This document shows positions 11,379-24,421 of a stretch of DNA of 64,000 bases, in pieces. Within the stretch, counting starts at the first letter, position 1, and the number at the start of each line of letters is the position of its first letter. Below the pieces are notes generated by a model, which did no database searches, was not told the origin of the DNA, and saw nothing but the letters and a program-made list of their open reading frames with translations. Source of the DNA: Hoplostethus atlanticus (lineage: Eukaryota > Chordata > Actinopteri > Trachichthyiformes > Trachichthyidae). Both the position numbers and the translations under genes were made by a program. Where the stretch lies: NCBI GenBank assembly GCA_034670405.1, contig JAXDDX010000299.1:183501-247500 (forward strand), given 5' to 3'.

Positions 11379-11649
11379 AATAACGACGCTAACAATATCA
11401 ATATTTGAAGCAATATTGCCAAAGCAAAAACTGTTTTTCTACATGATCACCAATAGCTATAATCAAGTAATCCTCTCTCTCGCTGTCCATGTAATTAGAA
11501 CTGTAATTAGAAGACTGCAGTCCTGTCTGACACACACACACCTAATTACTGTGTCACCTCTCTCATTTGGTTGACTGGCACCGCTGTGTATGTGTGTATG
11601 TGTGTGTTTTCTCTTTTCTAACTTCTTCTCTGGTGTTTTTCTGCCCCAG

Positions 11650-11711
11650 GTCTGATCACCACAACCTCCAGGAAGCTGGACCGCGAGCAACAAGCCGAAC
11701 ACGTCTTGGAG
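11650..11711 (+). CDS. fat3: fat3 exon 1 of window
   Basis: This 62-nt exon follows a CCCCAG acceptor and ends at GAG before GTAATA. It starts with two bases completing a split codon, then encodes [20 protein letters not shown] (residues 1-20 here). LDRE is the conserved calcium-binding motif in the middle of a cadherin repeat, so the exon is internal to a repeat. Small size and position agree with the short exon that follows the large first coding exon of vertebrate FAT genes (recall). Confidence 0.88.
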
Positions 11712-11837
11712 GTAATAGCGCGCACCGCGTGTGTGTGTGTATGTGTGCAGTATACCTATGTTGCTCCTCCAATCCAGAAGCTGCCAGCTTTTAGATGAAA
11801 ACAAATAGGCTCTCCACCTCCCTCACTTGCCTTCTAT

Positions 11838-11876
<39 letters not shown>

Positions 11877-11974
11877 ATTCACCCCTGTCTCCTTTGATGT
11901 TCTCAGTGAGGGTTGCATTAGCTCGGCAATGTAGTGTAATAGAGCCACTCTGAAAAGTGTAGTAGGGGAATGAA

Positions 11975-12008
<34 letters not shown>

Positions 12009-14540
12009 CCAACAATCAGATCCCATCTCTCCTCAAGTTACCCTGATTGGAAAACTCACAGAGTTTTGTATGTGTGTGTATATGTGTGTGGTGTTTTGTG
12101 CATGATGTGTGTGTGTAGTGTGTGCTGCCTCCTAACAAGTGTGTTTCTAAGATATGACATCCTTCCCTACTGGGTAGGTGACATTAAATGGATGTTTTTT
12201 CTCTGCCGTTTGTAGAAGGAATCTACTGTGTCAGACTAACTCTGACCCTACGTTCAGTTTTTTCAGAATGATGAGACAATGTGAATAGTAGTATCAAGTA
12301 GTATCAAGTATGGTTGTAAATGTCCTACTTGAAAGCTGACTGGATTTTCTGGCTTTTTTACGGCATCGGGACAATTTCTGTCTCGAGTTGAAACATTTAA
12401 TCTGTGGCAAACGCCCATTCACCTCGATTCACGCTGCCTTTGAGCGAAGTTGGATCCTTATCGCTTCCTGTTCTGTCTGCATGTGGGGTGAGACATCGCT
12501 TCCTCTCACTGCTGGGATTTATATGGAGATCGGTGCATGTTGCATCCAAATCAAATCGGAGCTAGTGTGTCTGACTGTCTGACATAATTCAGCTTTTTTA
12601 AACTTACAAATTTACTTTACAAACACACATAAAGGGTTTGTATCATACTGTTCTGAAAGGAAAAACGGTTCTCTTACACTGTTATACTGTATATATGTAA
12701 TCAACCTGCCTTGTGTCATTCCACTACAGTTAATTTGATTTCCAAACTTTCCCAGAATGCCTTTCAGGGTGAACTTGCTGCTTTCAGTCAAAGGTGGCTC
12801 TATGAGCATATAGGTAGCTAGCCAAGTGGTTTGTGAACATTGGGGTGTGTTTATGACTGCAATTTTGCTCCTTTTCTCCAAACTCTGGTCTATTGAGGCT
12901 ACTGTTGGTGGAGAAATTGGTACAAAAAAACAACAAAACCGTTTTATTCACCACAATAAAACCGGGCCCGGTGTTGACGGCAGTTGATTGTGCCGTCTCC
13001 CTCCGCCGACGCACCTCAGTCCTCCCCGGCGGGTCAGCCGCGGAACCCCAAAGCCGGCCAGCCTGCCAGGCTTGCAGGGGCATCCCGCCCCAACCCCGAC
13101 TGTCACCAGCTCTTCCAGGCGGCTCCCAACTGCACCCCCGGGGACCTCCGTCAGTTGTCGCCGCGGAGGGAGACGCGCGCTCTCCCACTCCGTCCTCTCC
13201 AGCTCGCGCCCTCGCCTCCGTCCCGGCACTCCAGCCGTGGACCCTCGCTCAGACGCGGCTGCTGCTGGCTCCCTCTCCGCTCCTCCATTCTGCCGGCCCT
13301 CGATCCTCCTGATCGCCGCCGGCTCCTGCATCCACACCGCCAGCCTCTCACACTGGCGCGTCCCTCTCGCTCACACATCCACACACACACAGGTTAAGAA
13401 GGCCCGGCTGCACTCAGCCTTAATTGGCCGCAGCCGCTGAGTCCAGCCTAAGCCTACCACCCTCCCTCCCCCCAGTCCGCCACAGTGTTAAAGTGTTTTA
13501 GGGTGGATTTTTATGTTTTGTTTTAGGTTGGTTATGTTAGGTTTTGGGTTGCAATTCATTTTTGAATGACTTTTTGGTTGTTACAGGATTTGGAGCTCAC
13601 GGCCTTGCTAGGGAGACAGTACCGTGGCTAACGTTAGCTTCAGTCGGCGATTACTAGCTAAAGAAAAAAAGATAAAGAGAAGCTACAGGCGTTTGGTCTG
13701 TTTGCAGCTCGAACTCAAGCTTCTTTTGAGTAAACATACTACATCGATTTTGCCATTGAATTGTTTGTGTTTACTTTGGCATTTTGAGGAAACAGAAAAA
13801 ATAAGGCCATGCTGTTGACAGATATGATATTCATATCCCTTGATATTAACACAATGATGATGTTAGATTTTTATTTTGAAAATCTGCAGCTAGCAGAAGC
13901 TTGTGTAAATGCTGTTTCCATCCAACTGTCAAGCAAATTTTACGCTAAAATGTCGCAAATGTAAAAAACAAGTGAATAAATATGTTAGTTGAATGTGAAA
14001 AAACACACCCTAAAATATAAAAAGAGTCGATTGATTAGTGCTGGTGAAGTTGTTATTGTTCTGTGCTGTCAGCTAATGGTCATATTTCAGGTTTTCATCA
14101 GAAGATGAAAACAACAGAAATGCACTTGGTGATATTCTAATGTACCAACTAATGGTCATACAACCACAATGGAGACTTATACATGTTAGAAACAACAGAT
14201 ATGACTGGACAACAGGAGGTTGTGGTGGACATTTATTTTATAGTCAACATTATTAGAAAGTCTAAAGGCACCTTTGAACTTTATTTATTTGCATTTGCCA
14301 AATGCATTTCCATCGCTATTTATTGCAGTTTCTTTATTGAAAAAACATTTCCACCTCTTAGCGATGGTAAAACTTTTCTGATATTGAGGAAATTTGATGA
14401 CATTTTGCCATTTCCCCTCAGTACATCATAATTTGCAAAACAAATACTTTGCTGGAAATACTCGATTTGAGTTCTCCTTGCGCAGCTGGGGTTTCTGTTC
14501 TGCTGTTAGCTAGGACATGCTACATACACAGGTTTTTTTA

Positions 14541-14572
<32 letters not shown>

Positions 14573-17500
14573 TGTCCTGCAGTGGTGGTTGATATGCCTG
14601 ACATGTAGCTTCGATGTAGTGCCACTCCTGTAGGGATAAAAATCATGACTTTATTATGAAAATGTGAGGCGTCATATATACACAAATATGTACTCAGACT
14701 TGTGAACATGCATCACAATGTTGTAAATGTTGTAATGTCACATTTACAAATGGATATTCACATTCTTAGACTTGCATGCATCATAGTTTGCAAGACCATT
14801 ATTTGCAATTTCAGTCACTAGGACACACACACACACACCTCTTTACTTTGGTGGGAAGGCATGCTGAGGGCTGTTAGAAATGTATTTATCCTCCTTTAGC
14901 CGCCCCCCTCTCTCTCTCCTATAGTCTTTAATGTTGTTCTCTCTGCCTCCTGTTGTCATCTGCGCTCTCTCTTTCTCTCTCTCTCTCTCTCTCGCTCCAT
15001 TGTAGGTTGAGAACATCTCCGTAATTGATCGCCGTCCCTCTCCGTAATCGCTGTACCTGCTCATTTTGGCATTTTCGGTACTCAAACCCGAGGGAAAATG
15101 AATCGTTGCTTTATATTAAATCTGCGACGGGGCACCGAGCGCTTTATCTTCTCACAAAATGAATATGAGTTTAGTCGGGTAGGGAAAGCCTGCATCGTAG
15201 AGCTCATTTGGCTAGCTCCTCCTCTAGCCCCTCCCCCCTCCACGGTCAGGTCCTTTATCCCCGCAGAAGTACAGTCGCAGCTAAATTAATTAGCTGTCAA
15301 AACACAGGAAAAAAGGAAAAAAAAAAAAGATAAAATGGAAAAAGGTTCTTTTGCTTTGGCAATATGGCAGTCTACTCGATTAGTCAGACAATGGCAGCTA
15401 ACTGGAATTAATTCAAGACGGCCGCTGGTGCATTTTCAACAACAATGGACTTGTAGGGTGCAACCATACCTACAGTTTGTTCAGTTTAGTGTAGATAGTG
15501 TAAACGCTTTCTTTATTACATTTTTGTATTTAGATCGTTTAGGTTCACACATAAAGAAATATGCTGAATATGATCATCGGTCCAGACTGCGATTTGCCCT
15601 CAATTCTTTTTGTTATGCTAGGCTTTCCAAGCATAAGGAACTGCTGGTTTTCAGTTGCCAACATTTTTTTTCTTTTATTCGCCAATTTGTGCATACAAAG
15701 ACAGACATAACACATAACATAACACGACAGCAAATGATATTGACTTACTAGACAAAAAAGAAAGGGCAAAGACAAGTAACAATGGGTAGTTTGGAAAACA
15801 GAGAGAGCGAAGAAGATACAAAGGCAATAGTAGTAATAATAATAATAATACATTTTTTTTTTTAAATGTATTAATAAAAATAATAAAAAAGGGGGGGGCA
15901 AAATCTGTTTTGGGTTTGGATGTGTTTTGGACAAGTTTTGCAACATGGGATTTCTATTCGTGTGTGGTTTGAATGCTTTTGCAGTTCTGTGTGTACATTT
16001 ATACATGTTTTATGGCATTAGCTCACCAGAATAGATCTAAGAATTGTTGAATGTATTTTATTGACCTGTTCAAGATGTCAACATCCGTCTCCTTATGCCC
16101 ATAAAACCTTGCATTTTGGGGTCATTTTCTTGTACTTGGTTCGGATTACATTCTTATTCCTAACGAAGAGCACTGAGACAGGCACTACAATGATGCTTGT
16201 GTGTGTGTGTGTTTCTTCATATATCTCTGTATCGCCCCCACCTCTTGCAGGTGACGGTGTCGGACGGCGGCCCGAGTCCCAGGCAGAGCACAGTGTGGGT
16301 GATGGTCCAGGTTCTGGACGAGAACGACAACAAGCCCACATTTCCCGAGAAGGTCTACCAGGTCAAGCTGCCGGAGAGGGAGCGCCGGAAGAAGGGCGAG
16401 TCCATCTACCGGGTGTTCGCCTACGACCGCGACGACGGGCCCAACGCTGACCTCTCCTACAGCATCGTCGACGGGAACGAGGACGGGAAGTTTTTCATCG
16501 ACCCCAAGACGGCGGTGGTGTCGTCGCGCAAAGCGTTTGCTGCCGGGAGCTACGATATCCTCACCGTACGCCGACTTCCATTTTTCTTATACGCGGTTGT
16601 CTGCAGGTCTTACGATGTTTTAATCTGGATGATCTAAATTCAAGGACTTAAATATGGTTTCAGGGGCCTTAAAACTGCTTTTTCTACGTGCATTATTCAT
16701 GATAATTCCTCCTGGTTGTGCAGACATAAACTCAGAACTCACGTCTCAGACTTTTTCTTTTAGGTGAAATTGATCTCAAATTGGATTTAAAGTGGCACTG
16801 AATAGGTCTTTAAAAATGTGTAAATTGAATGCAGAAAGCTGTCGTCACCCTCTCTCTCTCTCAAGGCCTTGAGAAAAAATTAGATATCCACCATTTTATT
16901 TCTACAAAAAAAGTATTGAAAGTTGGCGACAAATATTTGAATTTTTCTCAGTAGTATTGATGTGATTTGGTTGCAACCTGAAAGAGTTTGGATACCCAAG
17001 TCAGAAATATCTAAAGGATGTCTGTTCTTTGCTGTTTTATTCATGCTGTTGTTCCTATTCTCCATCTCTTCTTTCTCTTTCTCGTGCAACCTCTCTGTTC
17101 ATCTCGTCTCTCTGCAGATCAAAGCGACGGACAACGGCCGCCCTCAGAAGTCGTCCACGGCCCGGCTCCACATCGAGTGGATCCGCCGCCCTCGCCCGGC
17201 GGCCCTGCCGCTGCTGTTCGACGAGCCGTTCTACAACTTCACCGTCATGGAGAATGACAAGGTGGCCGAGATCGTGGGCGTGGTCTCCCTGCAGCAGAGC
17301 TCTGCCCCCTTGTGGTTTGACATCACAGGTAAAGTCGCCCATAGGTGAGGATGAAGCCTCGTCAGTGTCACTGGAGAGGTTTTTTGTTGTATGAGGCGGC
17401 AGGGGGGGGCGGTGTCCCGGGCTCGATGCATGGTGTGTGTTGGGCTGACGATGTCGGTGTGTGTCCGTGTGCGCTGGCGCATACGCAGTGGCAGATCAGG

Positions 17501-18440
17501 TACTGTGGCCTCGCTGCATGATCTGTTATGCTCTGCCCATCTCACGGTCACCATGGCGACGCCGCTTCCAGCCACCAGGTCTGTATTCCCGAAAGAAACA
17601 GAAAAGCAGGAAATATCAGCGATTTTAGGCATTCTATAGGCTGATATGGATTCATTTCAAAATAAAAGTGATTTGAAAAGTTATTTAGTTATGTTCTTAC
17701 TGTAGCTGCTTATAGAGGAGGCTCCAACTCTCTCTTAAGACACATTTAAAAGCCAAGGGGACATTCCCCTCTAACAGTGTGAAAATGCACAACGTGGCAC
17801 CCTTAATTCCCTTTGATCTGTCAGAGTTCACTTTCATCCACTTGAAAGGCTTAACAAGATAATGTCATGCCCAGTGCACTAAGCTCAATCTCGACGGCAT
17901 TACACATTGTGAGTATTCTGGTATGTTATTTGATTTAATAATTCCAATCAGCGTTTTTTTTTAATGATAATTCTATTAATATTTAATACCATGCAATACT
18001 ATACCAATGTATACTGACAGCTTCCCGGCCTTTAATACATGGATGGACTACGATGGCCAGGACCACGTTTCCCAGAATGCACCATCCATCTTTTCCTTTT
18101 GTTGTCACAGAGTAATGACAGTCTGTATCCAGCTGGAGATACCTTCTGGCTTGTGCTTCTGGCTCTCTATAGCTCTGTCCATCTCTCTCTCTCTCTCTGT
18201 CTCTGTATACTTTTCCACTTCCACGTTCATCTGTTCTCTCTCTCTCGCTCCCTCTCTGACAGATCGTTCCAATTTCCCTTTGTGTTGTTTCCTCCTCATA
18301 CCTGCTGCTGTTGGTTAGACCGATATATGGGTCTGATATTGTCCTCATTAAAAAAATCTGATCTGGTCCAGTCAGTTTAGTCCACCTCTAATATGATGGA
18401 TATGATGCAGTTTAATTGATTACACAAGTATACATGACTA

Positions 18441-18482
<42 letters not shown>

Positions 18483-21400
18483 GTAGTAGTACTAGTAATA
18501 GTATTGGGTTTCCATGTCCATGAGTTTTAGTGTCCCATGGTCCAAATGCTGTTTCAGAGGCTTTTCCACCTGGAATACATGGAATTTCTGGGGAATTTGA
18601 CATGACTATTGTTAAAGTATTGAATATCGGCACACAATCGGCAGCTTCTACCTAAAAATGTCAGCATCAGTATCAGCCTTTAAAACCCATATCGGTCAAA
18701 CTCTATTGAGCCAATGTCCAAAATGAATGAATTGCCAATATTACAAATACTACATATTATACGATGCGATTGAGTGGGAAATTCAGCCAGTCAAGAACCG
18801 GAGTTCATCCCTCCGCCCCTGTCTTCCCTCCATCCCCTTCTGCCTGTTTCACCGCCTCATCCCGTTCTCCCTCCCTCGCCCGTCTGCCCCTCGCTGCCCG
18901 CCTTACCCTCTCTCTCCTCTCTCTCCTCAATGCTTCGTGCCTGGAAGGTCCCAGGTCTTTCCGTGAGATGTTCTTTATTCTGCAGAACGCTTGTGGCAGG
19001 AACTGTTCCTCAGAAGGTATCTCGCTTCCAAAAAACTCCACCACCACTTCTTCACTATCCTCTTTTTACGTTTCCTTTCCTTTCCTTTCCTTTTCTCTCG
19101 TGTTTGTGGTTAGCGCAATTCATTCACCCGCTGTGCTTCCCCTCATCCAGCGCCGCTCACGCCTTCTTGTGGTTGGCCAGTTGGCCAAGGGGAGCGAACC
19201 ACACAGAAGCCCGGCCGCAGTGGATTGCGCGTGTGTGTTAATGTGTGTGTTAATGTGTGTGTGTCTCACATTAATGTACATGGCAGCCCTCCTTTCCAAG
19301 GTTAATGCTGATGAGAGTTTGGTAATGAGCTATCAGACCCTATTTAGCTACTCCCATGGCAACAGCATCCAGGCGACCCCAGCAACAGCTCTGCCTAATG
19401 ACATGCCCCCCCCAACCAAACACACACACACATGACATTAATACACACATTCATGTAGAAATTCTCAATAGCAGGTTCATACATAGACACACACACTTAA
19501 TTGCCGACCCAATTAGGCGCATGAGTGGTTATACTGGTCTGTGGAGCAGCAGGTTTCGGGGGTGAAGCAGCAGCACCACCCAGGGAATTAAACATGTGAA
19601 GTGAAGCAGCATCGGGAAGAGAGGACAGAGCAAAAGGAGGAGGAGGTGGGAGAAAAATAAATCTAATTAGATGGGAGAGAGCAGAGGGGAGAAAAACGAG
19701 AAGAGCAGGAGGTGAACACAGATAGAGAGGGGTGTGTGAAAGGGAGGTTGAGGAAGAGGTTGGAAATTCTGAGAAAGAGAAGAAGAAGAGAGAAGCAGGC
19801 TTGTGGGGAGACATGAAGGGGAATGGAGGGATTTCTAGGAGAGGAAGAGAAGTAAAGCGAGAGGGAAAGAAGGTTGGATGGGAGAAAGTGAAGGAAAAAG
19901 ACCAATAGATAGATATAGAGGAACAGAGAAGAGATAAAGAAGGACAAAAGTTACTTACAGAGGAAGGAATGGAGTCTGACATACTTCTGAAAAAGAAAAG
20001 AAGAACATTGGGTCTTAAAGCTGCACTGGGCAATTTTTTCTCGCTGGTGGCCCAAGTGGCCGTTTTAATTTTTAGGACTTCATTACCCAGAAATCCTGTA
20101 AGGCGACGTCAGTGATTTAGTGTTAGTGTTTTGACACTTTTGGATTCACTCTTAAAGAGATATTCGACATTAAATCCCGTTTGTTTTTTGAGCTGGAAAT
20201 ATATTTGTATGATGCTATATGATGAACCTATCAGTACTGGACATCAACATTGCAGGGATAATTTCAGCAGACAGACATATGTGTACAAATATGTCTGTCT
20301 TCAGTTGAAGATTTCACCCCGATGAATTCAGATTTAGGGGTAGTATGAGCAGTATGAGTGGACAGAAATTGAGATAAATGTTGATGCCCCCCAAACTGGA
20401 CATTGGCGGATACATTTATAGACACACCCACTTCTTCCCTCGCTCTCCACCACTCAAATTGGAATTTAAAAAAAAAAGTATCTGCTGGGCGGAGACAGGC
20501 TGAAACCGCATGTTTCATTACTCTTTAAGTTTCGATTTGTCAGTTCCCGTGTGGAGAAAATGTCGCACTCGATTTAATTGCGTTTAATTGTGTCGTGTTG
20601 AGAAATGTCAAGTCATGCAGACCTTTATTGTGACATGTCTACGGTTGTTTCCAATTGCAAAATTGGTCTCACATTTCATTATAGCTGCCATATAACGGCG
20701 TGGTGAGCTTGCAAAAAAGACCCAGACCAAAGGGGAAAGTTTTTTTAATCTTATTTTAAATTGAACAACACCACCATTGAGCATATCTAGGCCTGACCAT
20801 CAGGAAGCTTCAATGAGCTTCATTGAGACTGTAAGAGGTTTAAAGTAAAAAAGCTTGGTAACGTCCCGGAATCACTCCTTGATGAGACTGCATCTGAAAA
20901 CATATAGGCTCAAGCTCTAGCACCATCTACTGGGTAAAGTAAGAAATAAATATATAGCCATTCCTGCTAAGATTTGTTTGAAAATGTAATTCAACTAATT
21001 GCTTTGTATGGGAGTGAAGTTACACCCTCTGCACAACCTTGACCACCATCTGTGGAACCCAACTGAGACCCTGCACACAGAGATTTTGCAAAAAAATGTG
21101 AAGAAAGAAAACTCTTCAAGCCTTCAAGTTCTGCACACATTATTTGAAACCTGTTTGAAACATCGGCCCGAAGAGAGAAAAGCTCAAAGTAGGCTGAATT
21201 GTTATTGGACCTTAAATAGAGAAAAAAAAAAAAAACATTTTTTTTAATATTTATCAGAGATCTAAAACAGAGGCTGATCCTCACCAAGTACAGACTCAGT
21301 GACCACCAACTGGCAATAGAAAAAAGGAAGCTATAAAAAGACACCAGCAGAACCTAACCCACAGAAGAGCGCATATGTGGTCACTGCCTGGTGGGGGAGG

Positions 21401-24374
21401 TTGAGAGAGAGAGACACACTTCCTCCTCAAATATACTCTTCGGTAAGAGGAGAAAAGCTGTGAAATGAATGCTAGAATTTCTTCACTATCATCTCATTTT
21501 GATTTTTTTTAGATGCACAAACATTAGTTGCATCTATCCACTGCTACAGAGATACCCACACACACACATACACTGATACAAAGGGAAGAGCAGGGATCAA
21601 TTTTTACTTTATTGTACTGTATTTTATCATATCACCCATTGTTACTGAAGCTTTGGCAATATTGTTAATTTTAACATCCATGCCAATAAACCATATGGAA
21701 TTGAATTGAGATACAGAAAGAAATAGAGAAAAAGAGCAATAGAGGGTAAGCAGTGGTCCAGAGGGATGGAGAGATTATGGATGGATGGAGTTAAGTGATG
21801 ACACACACACACACATACACACTCTCCAGCCATATGATCCCACGGCCACAGGGCGTATGCACACACACCACATCCTCAAACCACACACCAGTTGTCCGTT
21901 TATAGCTGAATCTCTACGAGCCCAAACCTACATGTCCTCCGCCTAGTAGAATCAAGTCCTTCACTCACTCTGTTCTCTTCAGAGGAACTGCTCAGAGACA
22001 GCAATACAGTCACGGTTGATATAGTGTATATATGTTGTAAAATGAAAATAGTTTAAAGGGAATTAAGATTACAAATATTAGTTTTTAACCAATCAGTGGT
22101 AATTGAGAAGGTCATTCACACCTTAATTTCATCCCGTCTAGACTTTTGTAACGCATTATACACAAAAGTCGCGAAAGTCCCTCTCTCATCTGTAACTTTA
22201 AGGTCCTGCTTTTAACTTTCCCGGCTCTACATGGTCTGGCCACTGACCTTCTAACCGCACATGAGTCAGAGCATATAGATCTTCACTTTAGGGCACTTTT
22301 GACCGTCCAGACTAAAGACCAAAGGTGATCAGGCTTTTGCTCCCACTCTTTTGGGCTGGGCTCACATTTGGCCTTCACTTTAAAATTCTCCTCATTACTT
22401 AGACATTGCTCTCTTAGGTCTTCAGATCAGTTCTAAATTGAAATCGAGAGGTTGATGTTGTGGAATAGCCTCCTCCTGGGTATCAGATCAGTGAACACCG
22501 TTGAATGTTTTAAGCAACACCTTAAAACACATCTTTATTCACTTGATTTTTAGAGATTTTTCCGTCTGTGTATTTTGTGCGTGCTCTTGTTTTGAAAGGT
22601 TGACATACCTACTCTTCAAATTTGAGGTTTAGATCCAGATTAAAGTAAAAAAAAAACTGACCACCCCCTGTAGGGTTCAAAACATTTCAATTATGACTGT
22701 ATCTGCTTTCTTGTCTTAATCTGGTTTCCAAACTTCTGGAGCTTTGTCTTTTTTTTCCCCTAACACCAGTTTGTCTTAGTTTTATCTGTTTGTGCAAAGC
22801 AGCGACTTCCTCCCTCGTTCAAAGGAAAGGAAAAGCGCTTCATGTCTCTCCAACAGTGTGTTTTTTTAAAATGTTTTTTTTTTTTGTGCATGGCAAAGCG
22901 TTTTTACGTTTTTACCAACCAGCCCCCCCCCCGTGTTGCAGAGCGTTTTGTTTCCTCCCTCTGTAATTTGGCGTCGGCAGACTTGGAGTCTCTTTTTTTT
23001 TCCCGGCCTTTTTTTCCTGCCAAACCCCGCTTTTCCTCCTCCTCCCAAATGAGGAACATTGGGTTGGATGGCAGGTAGCGGGGGGCAGACATGGTTTGAA
23101 ACTGCCTGTAATCACATGACGCCACAGCTTCTTGCTCTGCCAGGCTTTTTTTTTATTATTAGCCTTTCATGCTCTTCTACAATACAAGCATTTTGTTTTT
23201 CTTTCACCAAAGGGTGCACTAATGTTCCAGTTGATATGTTCAACTATGCATTACATGAAACAGCCCTTTTGCAAATAGGACACACCATTATTCAGCCTAT
23301 GTGTATGACTGCTGAAATCTTTTTGCTCGTGCGATTCCTCAGGGATTTGCTCCGTAGCTGAGTGTCGTATAATGGTGCAATATAGGCTCTCATCGTGTTG
23401 TTTTCACTCGTCAGAAACATTCATCCTTTAGCGGCACGTAAGTGGACGAGACGGGGAGAGGAGTTGTGTTTTTTCGAGTGACCGCGGCTCTCTTTAGGAA
23501 AAGCGGTGCAGCTGTTTCACTGCAATTACCGTGATTTAAGAGAACCGGGTTGAGCAAAATATCGCCGAACTGGGAATGGAAACCGGCTTGTGGGGCTTCT
23601 GTATGCGAGAGGACTCGCATGCGAATGCACCGAGGACTTAAAAGGCACACATTAGCGGGCACGCACACACACACTCCGCCGAGTGATGGAGGGCTGCAGT
23701 CGTATAGCTGAAGTCATGTAACCATGGATTTATTAGGCAGACGCGCTGGCGAGGAATCCCTTTGAGTCTGCACACACACACAGCCAGACACATACACAAA
23801 CACACACACGCACAAGCAGACAGTGACATTCTTTCTCTCTCTGTCACACACACACACACACCACAAATAACCCCTTGCAATACACTCCCACTCTTGCTCA
23901 GTCTAAATGACCCATTTAAATCAATTTGGGAGATGCGACTGGCATTTAATTAAGGCCTGTTCTTAGCGGGGTAATTCTTGACAGAGCAGTCGCCATCACA
24001 GCTCCACTGACGGAGCAGCTTTTTAATTCTCTGCCTTCATTAGCGCCACCCCACCCCTCCCCCATGTTACAGTCACTGTAGTAAGAGAGAGGGAAAAGAC
24101 CCATTAATGAACACCACCAGACCGAACGCACACATACACCGGAACATGTGTCGTACCACCTGTACAGTGCACACACACACAATCATTTTGTGTTCTCAGT
24201 GCTGTGTTCATGTGTCGGCTTGCATTTTGTGTGATCCCTGTGCTTTTGACTGTTGGTTTGCATTACTTTGTGTTGCCGGCGTCTGCGGGGAAGCCGAACC
24301 CTGTCAGCAGCCATGCCTCTCTCTCTCCACAACCATGACACGCTCACAGCCAAGCAAAGTCAATTAAAATGAAT

Positions 24375-24421
<47 letters not shown>

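Larger units (their letters stand above)
1..11649 (+). other. fat3: fat3 intron upstream of exon 1 (5' end outside window)
   Basis: No cadherin-like coding sequence is visible here on either strand. The next recognisable coding sequence begins at 11650 and is internal to a cadherin repeat, so this stretch is read as intron following the large first coding exon typical of FAT genes (inference). It holds nested IS630-like and other DNA transposons (1-4610), a Tc1-like copy (5063-5735), GT-rich DNA with a 43-bp direct repeat (5875-6271), repeat arrays and MITEs (7191-9472) and a hAT element (9823-10560). In 4610-5060, 6280-7190, 8715-9030 and 11010-11340 I see only unassigned AT-rich or pyrimidine-rich DNA. 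Confidence 0.75.
11712..16250 (+). other. fat3: fat3 intron 1
   Basis: This 4.5-kb intron holds three CA/GT microsatellites, a GC-rich LTR-like copy (12941-13484), a possible MITE around 13905-14430 (ends resembling inverted GTTTCCATC motifs, weak) and CT-rich DNA at 14910-15000. The stretch 15090-15300 is GC-balanced and non-repetitive. There is no exon-like cadherin sequence. Confidence 0.7.

Noticed and set aside
9430-12026. ORFs encoding HTHTHT or VCVCVC runs (also near 5716, 24344, 50458 and 60021).
   Set aside because: They translate CA/GT microsatellites and have no coding support.
12893-13440. Long overlapping ORFs on both strands in GC-rich DNA (also at 44629-45059) that look like proline/arginine-rich proteins or a CpG-island promoter.
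   Set aside because: The sequence is a repeated LTR present in several copies with TG...CA ends and a 5-bp duplication in one. ORFs occur in most frames because stops are rare in GC-rich DNA.
19497-20033. A 178-codon serine/phenylalanine-rich ORF on the minus strand.
   Set aside because: It is the complement of a purine-rich low-complexity tract.
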